DNA of 46,759 nucleotides from Flavobacteriales bacterium (lineage in GTDB: Bacteria > Bacteroidota > Bacteroidia > Flavobacteriales_G > Salibacteraceae), in contig DNTB01000036.1 in the NCBI GenBank assembly GCA_003499525.1, positions 1 through 46,759 on the forward strand, read 5' to 3'. Of this stretch, positions 18,545-24,320 are shown piece by piece. Position numbers and translations under genes: made by a program. The notes beneath the pieces are model-generated. The model saw nothing but the letters and a program-made list of their open reading frames with translations, made no database searches and had not been told where the DNA came from. Each line of letters opens with the position of its first letter. Positions within the stretch are counted from its first letter, which is position 1.

Positions 18545-19300
18545 ATGAATCATCGAAGAATGGGAATTACACTTATGATCGCGGGCCTACTGGCATTTAT
18601 CATTGGCCTTTGGATAACCACAAAATCAACAAACGATAGGCGAGCTGTTGCCGGAGCCGATGCAGAAGAACAGATGGAAAACCTTATCACATTGGCCACA
18701 GCTGATGGCGTTCTAACTCCAAACGAAGAAAACAAACTCAAAGAGAAAGCACTTCAGTTCGAACAGGACCCGGAAGCATTTGTACAAAAAGCGAGACAGA
18801 TAGCCGCAGACAGCACAGCGCCGAGCGAGGCTGAAATAGTCGATCAAAGCAAGAAGAAAGGAGATGCTTTTGAAAGCTTTGTGGTCTCCCGATTAGATGA
18901 AGAGCACTGGACCATTGTTGAATGGGCTGGAGACAAATTCGATAACGGTCGGTTTGCGGAAACCACACTGCACCCCGATCTAAAAGTTCAACTTAATACG
19001 TTTATAGACACTACCATACTGTGGATTGAGTGTAAGTACCGAACTAGTGCTCCGGGTGGAAAAGTGAGTATATCCTATCCCGATCAACTCGAGCGGTATA
19101 GAAAATATCAAAGCGAGTTTGAAATACCAGTCTATGTTGCCCTTGGAATAGGTGGTACTCCCTCAAAACCAAAAGACTTGTTCTTAATACCCCTGGATTC
19201 AATAAACGACGTTCAAATACGACTTAACGAAATTCAAGAATACTCGAAACCACCTTCTGAAATGTTCTTCTACGATGCCGATCAAAAGAGATGGAGATGA
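18545..19300 (+). CDS. Membrane-anchored PD-(D/E)xK nuclease-like protein
   Basis: 251 residues. One N-terminal transmembrane helix (about residues 6-24, GITLMIAGLLAFIIGLWI). A short helical region, TLATADGVLTPNEENKLKEKA (about 48-68), resembles the ADGxxTxxE signature of TerB-like domains. The C-terminal domain from about residue 100 looks like a restriction-endonuclease fold: KGDAFESFVVSRL (Glu), THPDLKV-like LHPDLKVQL (Asp), then ILWIECKYR (E-x-K). The nuclease assignment rests on this motif order and is inference. It stands alone between the restriction locus and the toxin-antitoxin array; a defence role is plausible. The start ATG 18545 places the transmembrane helix at the N-terminus. 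Confidence 0.6.
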   Translation: MNHRRMGITLMIAGLLAFIIGLWITTKSTNDRRAVAGADAEEQMENLITLATADGVLTPNEENKLKEKALQFEQDPEAFVQKARQIAADSTAPSEAEIVDQSKKKGDAFESFVVSRLDEEHWTIVEWAGDKFDNGRFAETTLHPDLKVQLNTFIDTTILWIECKYRTSAPGGKVSISYPDQLERYRKYQSEFEIPVYVALGIGGTPSKPKDLFLIPLDSINDVQIRLNEIQEYSKPPSEMFFYDADQKRWR

Positions 19301-19376
19301 TCGCAGGTTTTCAGATTCATGTATGTATAGAATAGTGGTCAGCTTTCGGTGACGGAGCGTGAACGTTCTCCGTTTT

Positions 19377-19411
19377 GCACCCCATGACGCTTTAGTTGGA
19401 GCGGGGAGTGC
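19377..19411. repeat. Inter-cassette hairpin repeat, copy 1
   Basis: 35-bp core folding as GCAC-CCC ... GGG-(A)-GTGC with one unpaired base on the right arm and an inner stem near GAC/GTT. It is preceded by GAACGTTCTCCG (19361) and followed by a conserved tail with GAGGTCAGCCCTGCGTG. Copies 2-4 have the same 35-bp length. At 19438-19455 the tail contains a near-perfect GC-rich palindrome around GGGCCC. Confidence 0.75.
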
Positions 19412-19482
19412 TGTACAAAGAACTGAGGTCAGCCCTGCGTGCGGGCCCGCATGCTAGCGGGGAAGAATGGGTGTTGCCTTTT

Positions 19483-19794
19483 TTAGCTCCAGTGTTCTAG
19501 AGCATTCTTTATGTCATCTAAATCTTGTCGATTATCTTTTATGTAAATAATCTCAATTTTAGAATCTCTAATTCTATAGAAGTAGGAAGTTTGTTTTGTG
19601 AGAATGCATTGATGTAATTCTGGAAACTCCTCTGACCGAGATCAACTCTCTGGAAACTTCTCTATTCTCCGGAAGGACTTTAGAGTGGTCTTCATGAATT
19701 TTTCTCTTACTACTTTAGACCATTCTATTTCAAGGTAATCAAGTAACATGTCAATCTGAGTTTGAGCTAACCTGGAGAGATAAACCTTATACAT
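19483..19794 (-). pseudogene. RelE/ParE-type toxin with an in-frame TGA
   Basis: 104 codons in one frame from ATG 19794, interrupted by TGA at 19642-19644 (codon 51). First part MYKVYLSRLAQTQIDMLLDY...FRRIEKFPES, after the stop SRSEEFPELHQCILTKQTSYFYRI...IEIIYIKDNRQD, which is the ParE/RelE fold to its C-terminus. The start overlaps the stop of the antitoxin gene by 8 bp (ATGTATAA). The toxin is probably dead while the antitoxin is intact. Confidence 0.8.
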
Positions 19795-20014
19795 TACTGG
19801 TTAGCTTTCGCTCATAGTCATCCAATGAAATGCTATTTCCCGCATCTAGTTGGGCAATGCCTATTCTGATGAATTCCCTGTCTTCATCTGACAATTCATG
19901 CCAAAAATCTGATTTCTCAGACTTCAACGAATAAAGCAACTTATCTATAACAGATTGATTATCAATGTTCAATATGAGCTTTACTAACTCTAGCTTAGCA
20001 GCTTGAAGATCCAT
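19787..20014 (-). CDS. Antitoxin of the ParE-like pair
   Basis: 75 residues, MDLQAAKLELVKLILNIDN..., with DREFIRIGIAQLDAGNSISLDDYERKL. This is the short acidic C-terminal pattern (GIxQLDxGxxISxDD) of antitoxins that accompany RelE/ParE toxins in Bacteroidota. The N-terminal helix probably dimerises and the tail wraps the toxin. Its partner (19483-19794) carries a premature stop. It lies between cassette repeats 1 and 2. Confidence 0.75.
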   Translation of the reverse strand: MDLQAAKLELVKLILNIDNQSVIDKLLYSLKSEKSDFWHELSDEDREFIRIGIAQLDAGNSISLDDYERKLTSNV

Positions 20015-20091
20015 ATTCTTGCTTTTCTCAAATGTAACGATTCTTTGCAGTGATTAAACAGTTCGGCATTGGAGCTAACGTTCCCGGTTCT

Positions 20092-20126
20092 GCACCCCAT
20101 GACGTTTTGGTCGGGGAGGGGAGTGC
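20092..20126. repeat. Inter-cassette hairpin repeat, copy 2
   Basis: Same 35-bp hairpin as copy 1: GCAC-CCC arm, GGG-(A)-GTGC arm, inner stem GAC...GTC. Preceded by GCTAACGTTCCCGG. The tail shares GAGGTCAGCCCTGCGTG with copy 1 and ends at 20163-20180 in CCGCCTGTCGGCGG, another GC-rich REP-like palindrome. Confidence 0.75.
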
Positions 20127-20210
20127 TGAGGAAAGCACCGAGGTCAGCCCTGCGTGTGGGCCCGCCTGTCGGCGGACAGCCCCGGGGTATAAATGCTGTT
20201 TTGCAATGTT

Positions 20211-20522
20211 TTATGTCTGCTTCAATAGCTGAAGCAATCGTTCTGGATTCTGTCTGTTATCCCAGAAAGAGACTATCTGAATTGTGCTATTATCAAACGA
20301 ATAAAAAATTGAGTAATGTTTCATGGAAAGTGCTCTAACCCCTTTTACTGTTGTTTGAATACCAATTTCAGGGTTTTGTTTCAATAGACTTAGCCGATCC
20401 CTTATTTGTCCGTTCAGTTTCCTGGCGTAGCTCTTACTTGCGTTTCGCTTGTTCCAATATTCGAAGATCGTGTTTCTTTGTCTGAGCGCAGTTAGAGTCC
20501 AAATTATTGTTCTCCCATCCAT
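20211..20522 (-). CDS. RelE/ParE-family toxin
   Basis: 103 residues. Features: TALRQRNTIFEYWNKRNASKSYARKLNGQIRDRLSLL, then GVRALSMKHYSIFYSFDNSTIQIVSFWDNRQNPERL, the family's core strands and the terminal FWDNRQ motif. Appears intact. Such proteins cleave ribosome-bound mRNA or poison gyrase; the target is not predictable. It overlaps the upstream antitoxin gene by 19 bp, the reverse of independent expression. Confidence 0.82.
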   Translation of the reverse strand: MDGRTIIWTLTALRQRNTIFEYWNKRNASKSYARKLNGQIRDRLSLLKQNPEIGIQTTVKGVRALSMKHYSIFYSFDNSTIQIVSFWDNRQNPERLLQLLKQT

Positions 20523-20743
20523 TTCGCATCCTGCCTGTCAAGTTCATTTTGAGAGATCGTGTTCCCATTCTTGAGATCCTCAAGTCCCATTTCTATCATT
20601 TCAATTTGATAAGAATTCAGTTCAACTTTGTCTTCATTATTTGTCGACTGAAAAATGTCACTAATAGCATTTAAAAGCTTCTCATTTTTTGTCAATAGAA
20701 TTTGATCTATCAATCGGTTTCGAAGTGCGTCCAATGATGTCAT
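20504..20743 (-). CDS. Antitoxin of the intact RelE/ParE pair
   Basis: 79 residues, MTSLDALRNRLIDQILLTKNEKLLNAISDIFQS followed by SYQIEMIEMGLEDLKNGNTISQNELDRQDAKWM. Same IxMGLxDLxxGNTIS pattern as the antitoxin at 19787-20014, so the two pairs are paralogous. It is bounded on both sides by cassette repeats (copy 2 and copy 3). Confidence 0.78.
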   Translation of the reverse strand: MTSLDALRNRLIDQILLTKNEKLLNAISDIFQSTNNEDKVELNSYQIEMIEMGLEDLKNGNTISQNELDRQDAKWMGEQ

Positions 20744-20789
20744 GCAGTAAATTTAAGAATTTCCATGTATGCTGAGATCAATGATGAAT

Positions 20790-21125
20790 AACGTTTCCGG
20801 CATTGCACCCCATGACGCTTTGGTCGGGGCGGGGCGTGCTATTGAAAGCAACGAACCTCTTCCTGAAAGGCAGTCTGATACGACCTACGCTGCACAAGTT
20901 CAGCCGAGTTGGCTTCCTGATTTCTATATTACTCATTCGACTGAATTCTTGGTTAGTGAGCCCGCCAATTTGGCCAGCAAGAATAAAAAAGCTCGAAAAC
21001 AGGAAAGATGATCCTTCGATTCCGCTGTAGATATCCGTTTTCGCTGCGGTCGATAAATGGCAATCAAAGCATTTAATGAACGCAGCAGCGAACTGCACTA
21101 TATCATCCACCAGCTGAGTGGGTTG
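20790..21125. repeat. Long inter-cassette direct repeat, copy 3
   Basis: Starts with AACGTTTCCGG and the 35-bp hairpin (20805-20839; GCAC-CCC ... GGG-(C)-GTGC, inner GAC/GTC). It continues for about 290 bp that match copy 4 at 22965-23300 at a constant offset of 2175 bp. Near its end (21056-21115) it contains a coding-like fragment MAIKAFNERSSELHYIIHQL. Open frames inside it are not convincing genes. Confidence 0.8.
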
Positions 21126-21220
21126 AATTACTTCAAATTCTTAATTCGCGAATTGCAAATTGTCACATATCACACCGCGATTTTATTTTCGTCAATTTGC
21201 ATAAGTTCATATAAAATAGT

Positions 21221-21252
21221 TTATTATCGCATATCGCGATACGCGATAATAA
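21221..21252. promoter_or_regulatory. Distal operator palindrome of the AbiE-like pair
   Basis: 10-bp arms TTATTATCGC and GCGATAATAA around a centre containing ATCGCGAT, one mismatched pair only. It shares the word GCATATCGCGATAyGC with the proximal operator. Confidence 0.65.
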
Positions 21253-21289
21253 GTAATAACCTATTGTATATCAATTATTAAACATATAA

Positions 21290-21313
21290 TATTGCATATC
21301 GCGATATGCAATA
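21290..21313. promoter_or_regulatory. Proximal operator palindrome of the AbiE-like pair
   Basis: Perfect 24-bp palindrome with arms TATTGCATATCG and CGATATGCAATA, ending three bases before the start codon at 21317. A repressor here would block translation initiation or late transcription. AbiEi antitoxins are known to autorepress through inverted repeats upstream of abiE; a similar role is inferred. Confidence 0.7.
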
Positions 21314-21316
21314 AAT

Positions 21317-21835
21317 ATGAATAACAAAGCCATTCCTATCATGCGACCACAGGATATTGTGGTCCTTCTGAAACTCGTGCAGACCAATGACCCTTCCTGG
21401 ACCCAGACTTCCCTGGCTCGTGAGCTATTTATGAGTCAGTCGGAGATTAGTGAATCCATCAAGCGTTCTACCTATGCGCGGTTGGTTGTCGACAAGGGTA
21501 GACTGGTTCAGCGACAAGCCTTAGTTGATTTTATCAAGTCCGGATTGCCTTATGCATTCCCCCAGCAGCCGGGTAGGGTGCAGCGGGGGTTTCCTACCGC
21601 ACACTGTGCACCACCACTTTCTGAAGAAATCCTCAGTGATGAAAAATACGTTTGGCCATCCGCTAAAGGCACTGCCAGAGGGCATTCTATTTTACCATTA
21701 TATCCCTCTGTGGTAGAGGCCATTCAGTCAGATCGAGTACTTTATGAAGTATTGGCATTGGTAGATGCCGTGCGCGTAGGACGTGCCAGAGAGCGAAACA
21801 TAGCCATGGATATGCTCAAAGACCGACTGTTGTGA
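21317..21835 (+). CDS. HTH protein, AbiEi-like antitoxin/repressor candidate
   Basis: 172 residues. The N-terminus is a winged/MarR-like helix-turn-helix (MRPQDIVVLLKLVQTNDPSWTQTSLARELFMSQSEISESIKRSTYARLV). The C-terminal half holds LSDEKYVWPSAKGTARGHSILPLYPSVVEAI and VLALVDAVRVGRARERNIAMDMLKDRLL. It is not canonical AbiEi, but the pairing with a nucleotidyltransferase and the upstream palindromes fit that role. Its stop overlaps the next ATG/GTG by four bases, so the pair is coupled. Confidence 0.65.
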   Translation: MNNKAIPIMRPQDIVVLLKLVQTNDPSWTQTSLARELFMSQSEISESIKRSTYARLVVDKGRLVQRQALVDFIKSGLPYAFPQQPGRVQRGFPTAHCAPPLSEEILSDEKYVWPSAKGTARGHSILPLYPSVVEAIQSDRVLYEVLALVDAVRVGRARERNIAMDMLKDRLL

Positions 21836-22524
21836 AAAACACGCTCATAAATCGAAAAGCGACCATCAAAGTGGCAAAGGCATTGGGCGAGCTTTGTGAT
21901 GAAGTGGTTTTTGTAGGTGGGGCTATGGTCAGTCTCTACATTGATGACCCTCATGCTGAAGATATCCGGCCTACCAAAGACATAGACCTTACCTTTCAGA
22001 TAACCACAGCAAGTGAACTTGAGCGCATAAGACTAGCACTTAATGAAAAGGGGTTCAAGGAAGCAGCCGACTCGAAGGTAACCTGCCGTTTTCATTACGA
22101 AGACCTATTGGTTGATGTCATGTCTACGCAAGAGGTGGGTTGGGCACCAGGCAATCAGTGGTTTTTAAAGGGATTCGATCAAGCCATGGCGGTTACGCTG
22201 GAAGATGTTAGGATTAACCTTTTGCCACTGCCATACTTTGTTGCTACCAAGTTTGACGCATTTTTTGATAGGGGAGTTGATGATGTGTATGGAAGTAAAG
22301 ATTTAGAAGACTTGGTGTATCTATTTAACCATACCTCAACGGTTGTTAAAGATTTAACAGTTGCCCCTGATGATGTTAGGCTATATTTGATTGAAGCGGT
22401 CAATCGATTAAAAACTAACGATTCAGCCATGGCTGCTATCCCGGGTCATCTTTTTTATGAAAACATGGAAGAACAGTATCAGGAGATCAAACAAAAATTA
22501 GAGGATTTGAGCAATGAGCTTTAA
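21832..22524 (+). CDS. AbiEii-like nucleotidyltransferase toxin
   Basis: 230 residues. Nucleotidyltransferase core: VVFVGGAMVSLYIDDP (GG...S motif), RPTKDIDLTF (D-x-D metal pair), later LLVDVM as the third acidic strand, then YFVATKFDAFFDRGVDDVYGSKDLEDLVYLF typical of AbiEii/DUF1814 proteins. AbiEii toxins transfer nucleotides (MenA-type enzymes modify tRNA). The start codon (GTG at 21832, or a nearby alternative) overlaps the HTH gene stop. It appears intact. Its own 3' end overlaps a truncated third gene at 22514. Confidence 0.78.
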   Translation: MKNTLINRKATIKVAKALGELCDEVVFVGGAMVSLYIDDPHAEDIRPTKDIDLTFQITTASELERIRLALNEKGFKEAADSKVTCRFHYEDLLVDVMSTQEVGWAPGNQWFLKGFDQAMAVTLEDVRINLLPLPYFVATKFDAFFDRGVDDVYGSKDLEDLVYLFNHTSTVVKDLTVAPDDVRLYLIEAVNRLKTNDSAMAAIPGHLFYENMEEQYQEIKQKLEDLSNEL

Positions 22525-22591
22525 CGAACTCAATAGCGTAGAGCATTACATCATCCACGAGCTTTGGCTACGTGACCTAAAGCAGTTATAA
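22514..22591 (+). pseudogene. 5' stub of a large gene, probably hsdR-like
   Basis: 25 codons beginning MSFNELNSVEHYIIHEL, then an unrelated tail to a TAA. The first 17 residues resemble the N-terminus of some Bacteroidota type I R-subunit/helicase proteins (from memory). It overlaps the AbiEii gene by 11 bp, so it was probably the third gene of that operon. The match is lost at 22558, inside a toxin-antitoxin remnant on the other strand. Related stubs lie in repeats 3 and 4. Confidence 0.45.
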
Positions 22592-22700
22592 GATCATCTG
22601 TGTTTCCTTCCTCTAAAACAGTATTTAAATACTCTGAAATCATTGAGTCTTCGTGTAAATATTCTGCAATTTCAAACTTTGTTGTTGCCTTAGTTTCCAT
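22551..22700 (-). pseudogene. HigA-like antitoxin, C-terminally truncated
   Basis: 49 codons, METKATTKFEIAEYLHEDSMISEYLNTVLEEG...ALGHVAKARG, then a stop. It matches the N-terminal third of addiction-module antidotes in which ARAKGMTQIAK and a helix-turn-helix follow, so the DNA-binding domain is missing. The truncation coincides with the junction to the hsdR-like stub. Its ATG overlaps the toxin stop (TAATG). Confidence 0.6.
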
Positions 22701-22940
22701 TATTTCTGACTATTTTTTAGTTCCTTCCAGATCTGCTTTGCTTTAAGAATATCTTCTTGCTGCTTGGACTTATCACCGCCATTCAGGAGGATTACAATTT
22801 TACCATGAACATCTTTCAAATAAATTCTGTAACCCTTTGCGTAGTGAATTCTTATTTCAAGAATCCCATTTCCGACTGATTCACAGTCCCCCAAATTACC
22901 ATGGTCTTGTATTCGTTTGGATACAGTTTTGCAAGTTTAG
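22700..22940 (-). pseudogene. HigB-like killer toxin, N-terminally truncated and frameshifted
   Basis: The C-terminal part reads SKRIQDHGNLGDCESVGNG then ILEIRIHYAKGYRIYLKD and IVILLNGGDKSKQQEDILKAKQIWKEL, the RelE/HigB-type addiction-module killer fold. About 45 N-terminal residues expected in the family are missing; upstream the frame shifts near 22910 and the match ends close to cassette repeat 4. No ATG precedes the fragment in frame. Dead pair with the truncated antitoxin at 22551-22700. Confidence 0.65.
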
Positions 22941-22964
22941 TTAATATTGACACTTATGCCTCAC

Positions 22965-23300
22965 ATCGTTCCCGGCTTTGCACTTCAAGACGCTTTGGTC
23001 GGGGCGTGGCGTGCTATTGAAAGCAACGAACCTCTTCCTGAAAGGCAGTATGATACGGCCTATGCTGCACAAGTTCAGCCGAGTTGGCTTCCTGTTTTCT
23101 CTATTACTAATTCGATTGAATTCTTGGGTAGTGAGCCCGCCAGTTGGCGAGTAATAATAAAAAAGCTCGAAAACAGGAAAGAAGATCCTTCGGTTCCGCT
23201 GTAGATATCCGTTTTCGCTGCGGTCGATAAATGGCAATCATAGCATTTAATGAACGCAATAGTGAAGTGCACTATATCATCCACCAACTGCGAAGAGTGA
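22965..23300. repeat. Long inter-cassette direct repeat, copy 4
   Basis: Matches copy 3 without net indels over about 330 bp. It contains the 35-bp hairpin at 22980-23014 with a decayed middle (GCAC-TTC, GTGG-(C)-GTGC) and the coding-like fragment FNERNSEVHYIIHQL at 23246-23292. Copies 3 and 4 flank the AbiE-like pair and the broken HigBA pair. Confidence 0.8.
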
Positions 23301-23350
23301 ATTGTTTTGGAGCATATTTCGTGTTTCGCGAATGGCCAATGGATTAATTG

Positions 23351-23370
23351 TTCCGTATTCCAATACGGAA
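23351..23370. promoter_or_regulatory. Orphan operator-like palindrome
   Basis: Perfect 9-bp arms TTCCGTATT and AATACGGAA around CC. Such sites usually precede an XRE-type repressor gene, but none follows on either strand. It may be the remnant of a lost toxin-antitoxin cassette. Confidence 0.45.
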
Positions 23371-23409
23371 TAAGTGAAAATGTTGAACTAATGTTGAACT
23401 GAAACAAAA

Positions 23410-23440
23410 CAGGGAGCCAGACATTTTATCTAACTCCCTG
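23410..23440 (-). terminator. Hairpin terminator at the left end of the tRNA-Pro repeat array
   Basis: Perfect 7-bp stem CAGGGAG/CTCCCTG with a 17-base loop. On the reverse strand it is followed by TTTTGTTTC, fitting termination of transcripts running leftward from the tRNA-Pro side. Confidence 0.5.
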
Positions 23441-23450
23441 ATTTTCAGTG

Positions 23451-23977
23451 TCGGGATGAGAAGATTACCTGCGGTGATCTTTAGGTGGGGGTGTTCCATC
23501 TTCATCAGCCAGCTCCGCCCGTTGGTCGGCTGCTGCTTTTTCATTGAGCTGCACTTACAATCATTTTATGCTTGACACTTGCCAATAAAAAACCAGCAAT
23601 GCTAATGCATGCTGGCTTTAATGATGGTCGGGATGAGAAGATTACCTGCGGTGATCTTTAGGTGGGGGTGTTCCATCATTCGCAGCCAGCTCCTCCCGTT
23701 GGTCGGCTGCTTTTCATTGTGCTGCACGTACAATCATTTTATGCTTGACGCCTGCCAATAAAAAACCAGCAATGCTGTCGCATGCTGGCTTTAATGATGG
23801 TCGGGATGAGAAGATTACCTGCGGTGATCTTTAGGTGGGGGTGTTCCATCATTCGCAGCCAGCTCCTCCCGTTGGTCGGCTGCTGCTTTTTCATTGAGCT
23901 GCACTTACAATCATTTTATGCTTGACGCCTGCCAATAAAAAACCAGCAATGCTGTCGCATGCTGGCTTTAATGATGG
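23451..23977 (-). repeat. Three tandem units that carry the tRNA-Pro 3' end
   Basis: Units at 23451-23627, 23628-23800 and 23801-23977 (177, 173, 177 bp). Each begins with TCGGGATGAGAAGATT, identical to the last 16 bases of tRNA-Pro (23978-23993), continues with a conserved 160-bp body, and ends with a CCAGCA/TGCTGG hairpin (23593-23615, 23766-23788, 23943-23965). Unit A differs at a few positions, B and C are nearly identical. Repeated tRNA 3' ends are typical of integration sites, but no integrase gene lies here. Confidence 0.9.
23943..23965 (-). terminator. Terminator of tRNA-Pro
   Basis: On the reverse strand, CCAGCA-loop-TGCTGG is followed directly by TTTTTT, 12 bases after the tRNA 3' end. 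Copies are present in the two further tandem units. Confidence 0.75.
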
Positions 23978-24052
23978 TCGGGATGAGAAGATTCGAACTT
24001 CCGACCCCACGCCCCCCAGACGTGTACTCTAACCGGACTGAGCTACATCCCG
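23978..24052 (-). tRNA. tRNA-Pro, anticodon GGG
   Basis: 75 bases fold completely: acceptor CGGGATG/CATCCCG with discriminator A, D-arm GCTC/GAGT, anticodon stem CACGT/GCGTG with loop CTGGGGG (anticodon GGG, codons CCC/CCU), T-arm GGAAG/CTTCT with TTCGAAT loop. No CCA is encoded, as usual in Bacteroidota. A TACCTTTG promoter box lies 12 bases upstream and a T-run terminator follows. The gene is the anchor of repeats on both sides. Confidence 0.95.
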
Positions 24053-24064
24053 AAAATGAAGGCG

Positions 24065-24072
24065 CAAAGGTA
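24065..24072 (-). promoter_or_regulatory. -7 promoter box of tRNA-Pro
   Basis: Reverse strand TACCTTTG, an exact TAnnTTTG match. The same box is duplicated at 24178-24185 in front of the chimeric 5' half, and a variant TATCTTTA precedes the third chimera near 24700. Confidence 0.6.
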
Positions 24073-24128
24073 ATGGGATTTCGTGAAAATTGGATGTATG
24101 TGGTATTCTTAAGTTTTTGAAGCTTACT

Positions 24129-24165
24129 CAGACGTGTACCACGCCACAGGCGTGGCTACATCCCG
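24129..24165 (-). ncRNA. Chimeric tRNA-Pro 5' half 1 (promoter-bearing, possible pseudo-tRNA)
   Basis: On the reverse strand, the acceptor-strand CGGGATGTAGC is followed by a perfect CCACGCC-TGT-GGCGTGG hairpin in place of the D-arm, then GTACACGTCTG, the anticodon stem of tRNA-Pro. There is no T-arm or 3' half. A copy of the tRNA promoter region lies upstream, the whole being a 113-bp direct repeat of 24043-24155. Whether it is transcribed is unknown. Confidence 0.55.
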
Positions 24166-24240
24166 AAAATGAAGGCGCAAAGGTAATGGGATTTCGTGAA
24201 AATTGGATGAATGTGGTATTCTTGAGTTTTTGAAGCTTAC

Positions 24241-24275
24241 CCAGACATGTACCACGCCACAGGTGTTGTGGCAAC
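24241..24275 (-). repeat. Decayed chimeric tRNA-Pro 5' half 2
   Basis: Keeps CCAGACATGTACCACGCC (forward strand) and the first arm of the hairpin; the second arm is mutated and the acceptor-strand is lost. Confidence 0.55.
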
Positions 24276-24320
24276 TTGAAACAGACGGGGGGAAAAATAA
24301 GTTTTCTTTGAAACTGGATT

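Noticed and set aside
20050..21030. Forward open frames inside cassette repeats 2 and 3 (for example MHPMTLWSGRG...)
   Set aside because: They translate the hairpin and GC-rich repeat and are not conserved in frame between copies; typical false genes of repeat DNA.
19361..23014. True integron attC sites
   Set aside because: Hairpin with an extrahelical base is suggestive, but no clear GTTRRRY/RYYYAAC boxes in all copies and no IntI gene in the window; kept only as a hypothesis.
23451..23977. CRISPR-like array
   Set aside because: Only three long units of 173-177 bp with similar bodies and no variable spacers; each contains a tRNA 3' end and a terminator hairpin.
23344..23977. Small proteins of about 50 residues starting MKKQQPTNGRS in each tandem unit
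   Set aside because: The frame runs through the tRNA 3' end and the terminator hairpin, and its end differs between units; no family, and conservation is explained by the DNA repeat.
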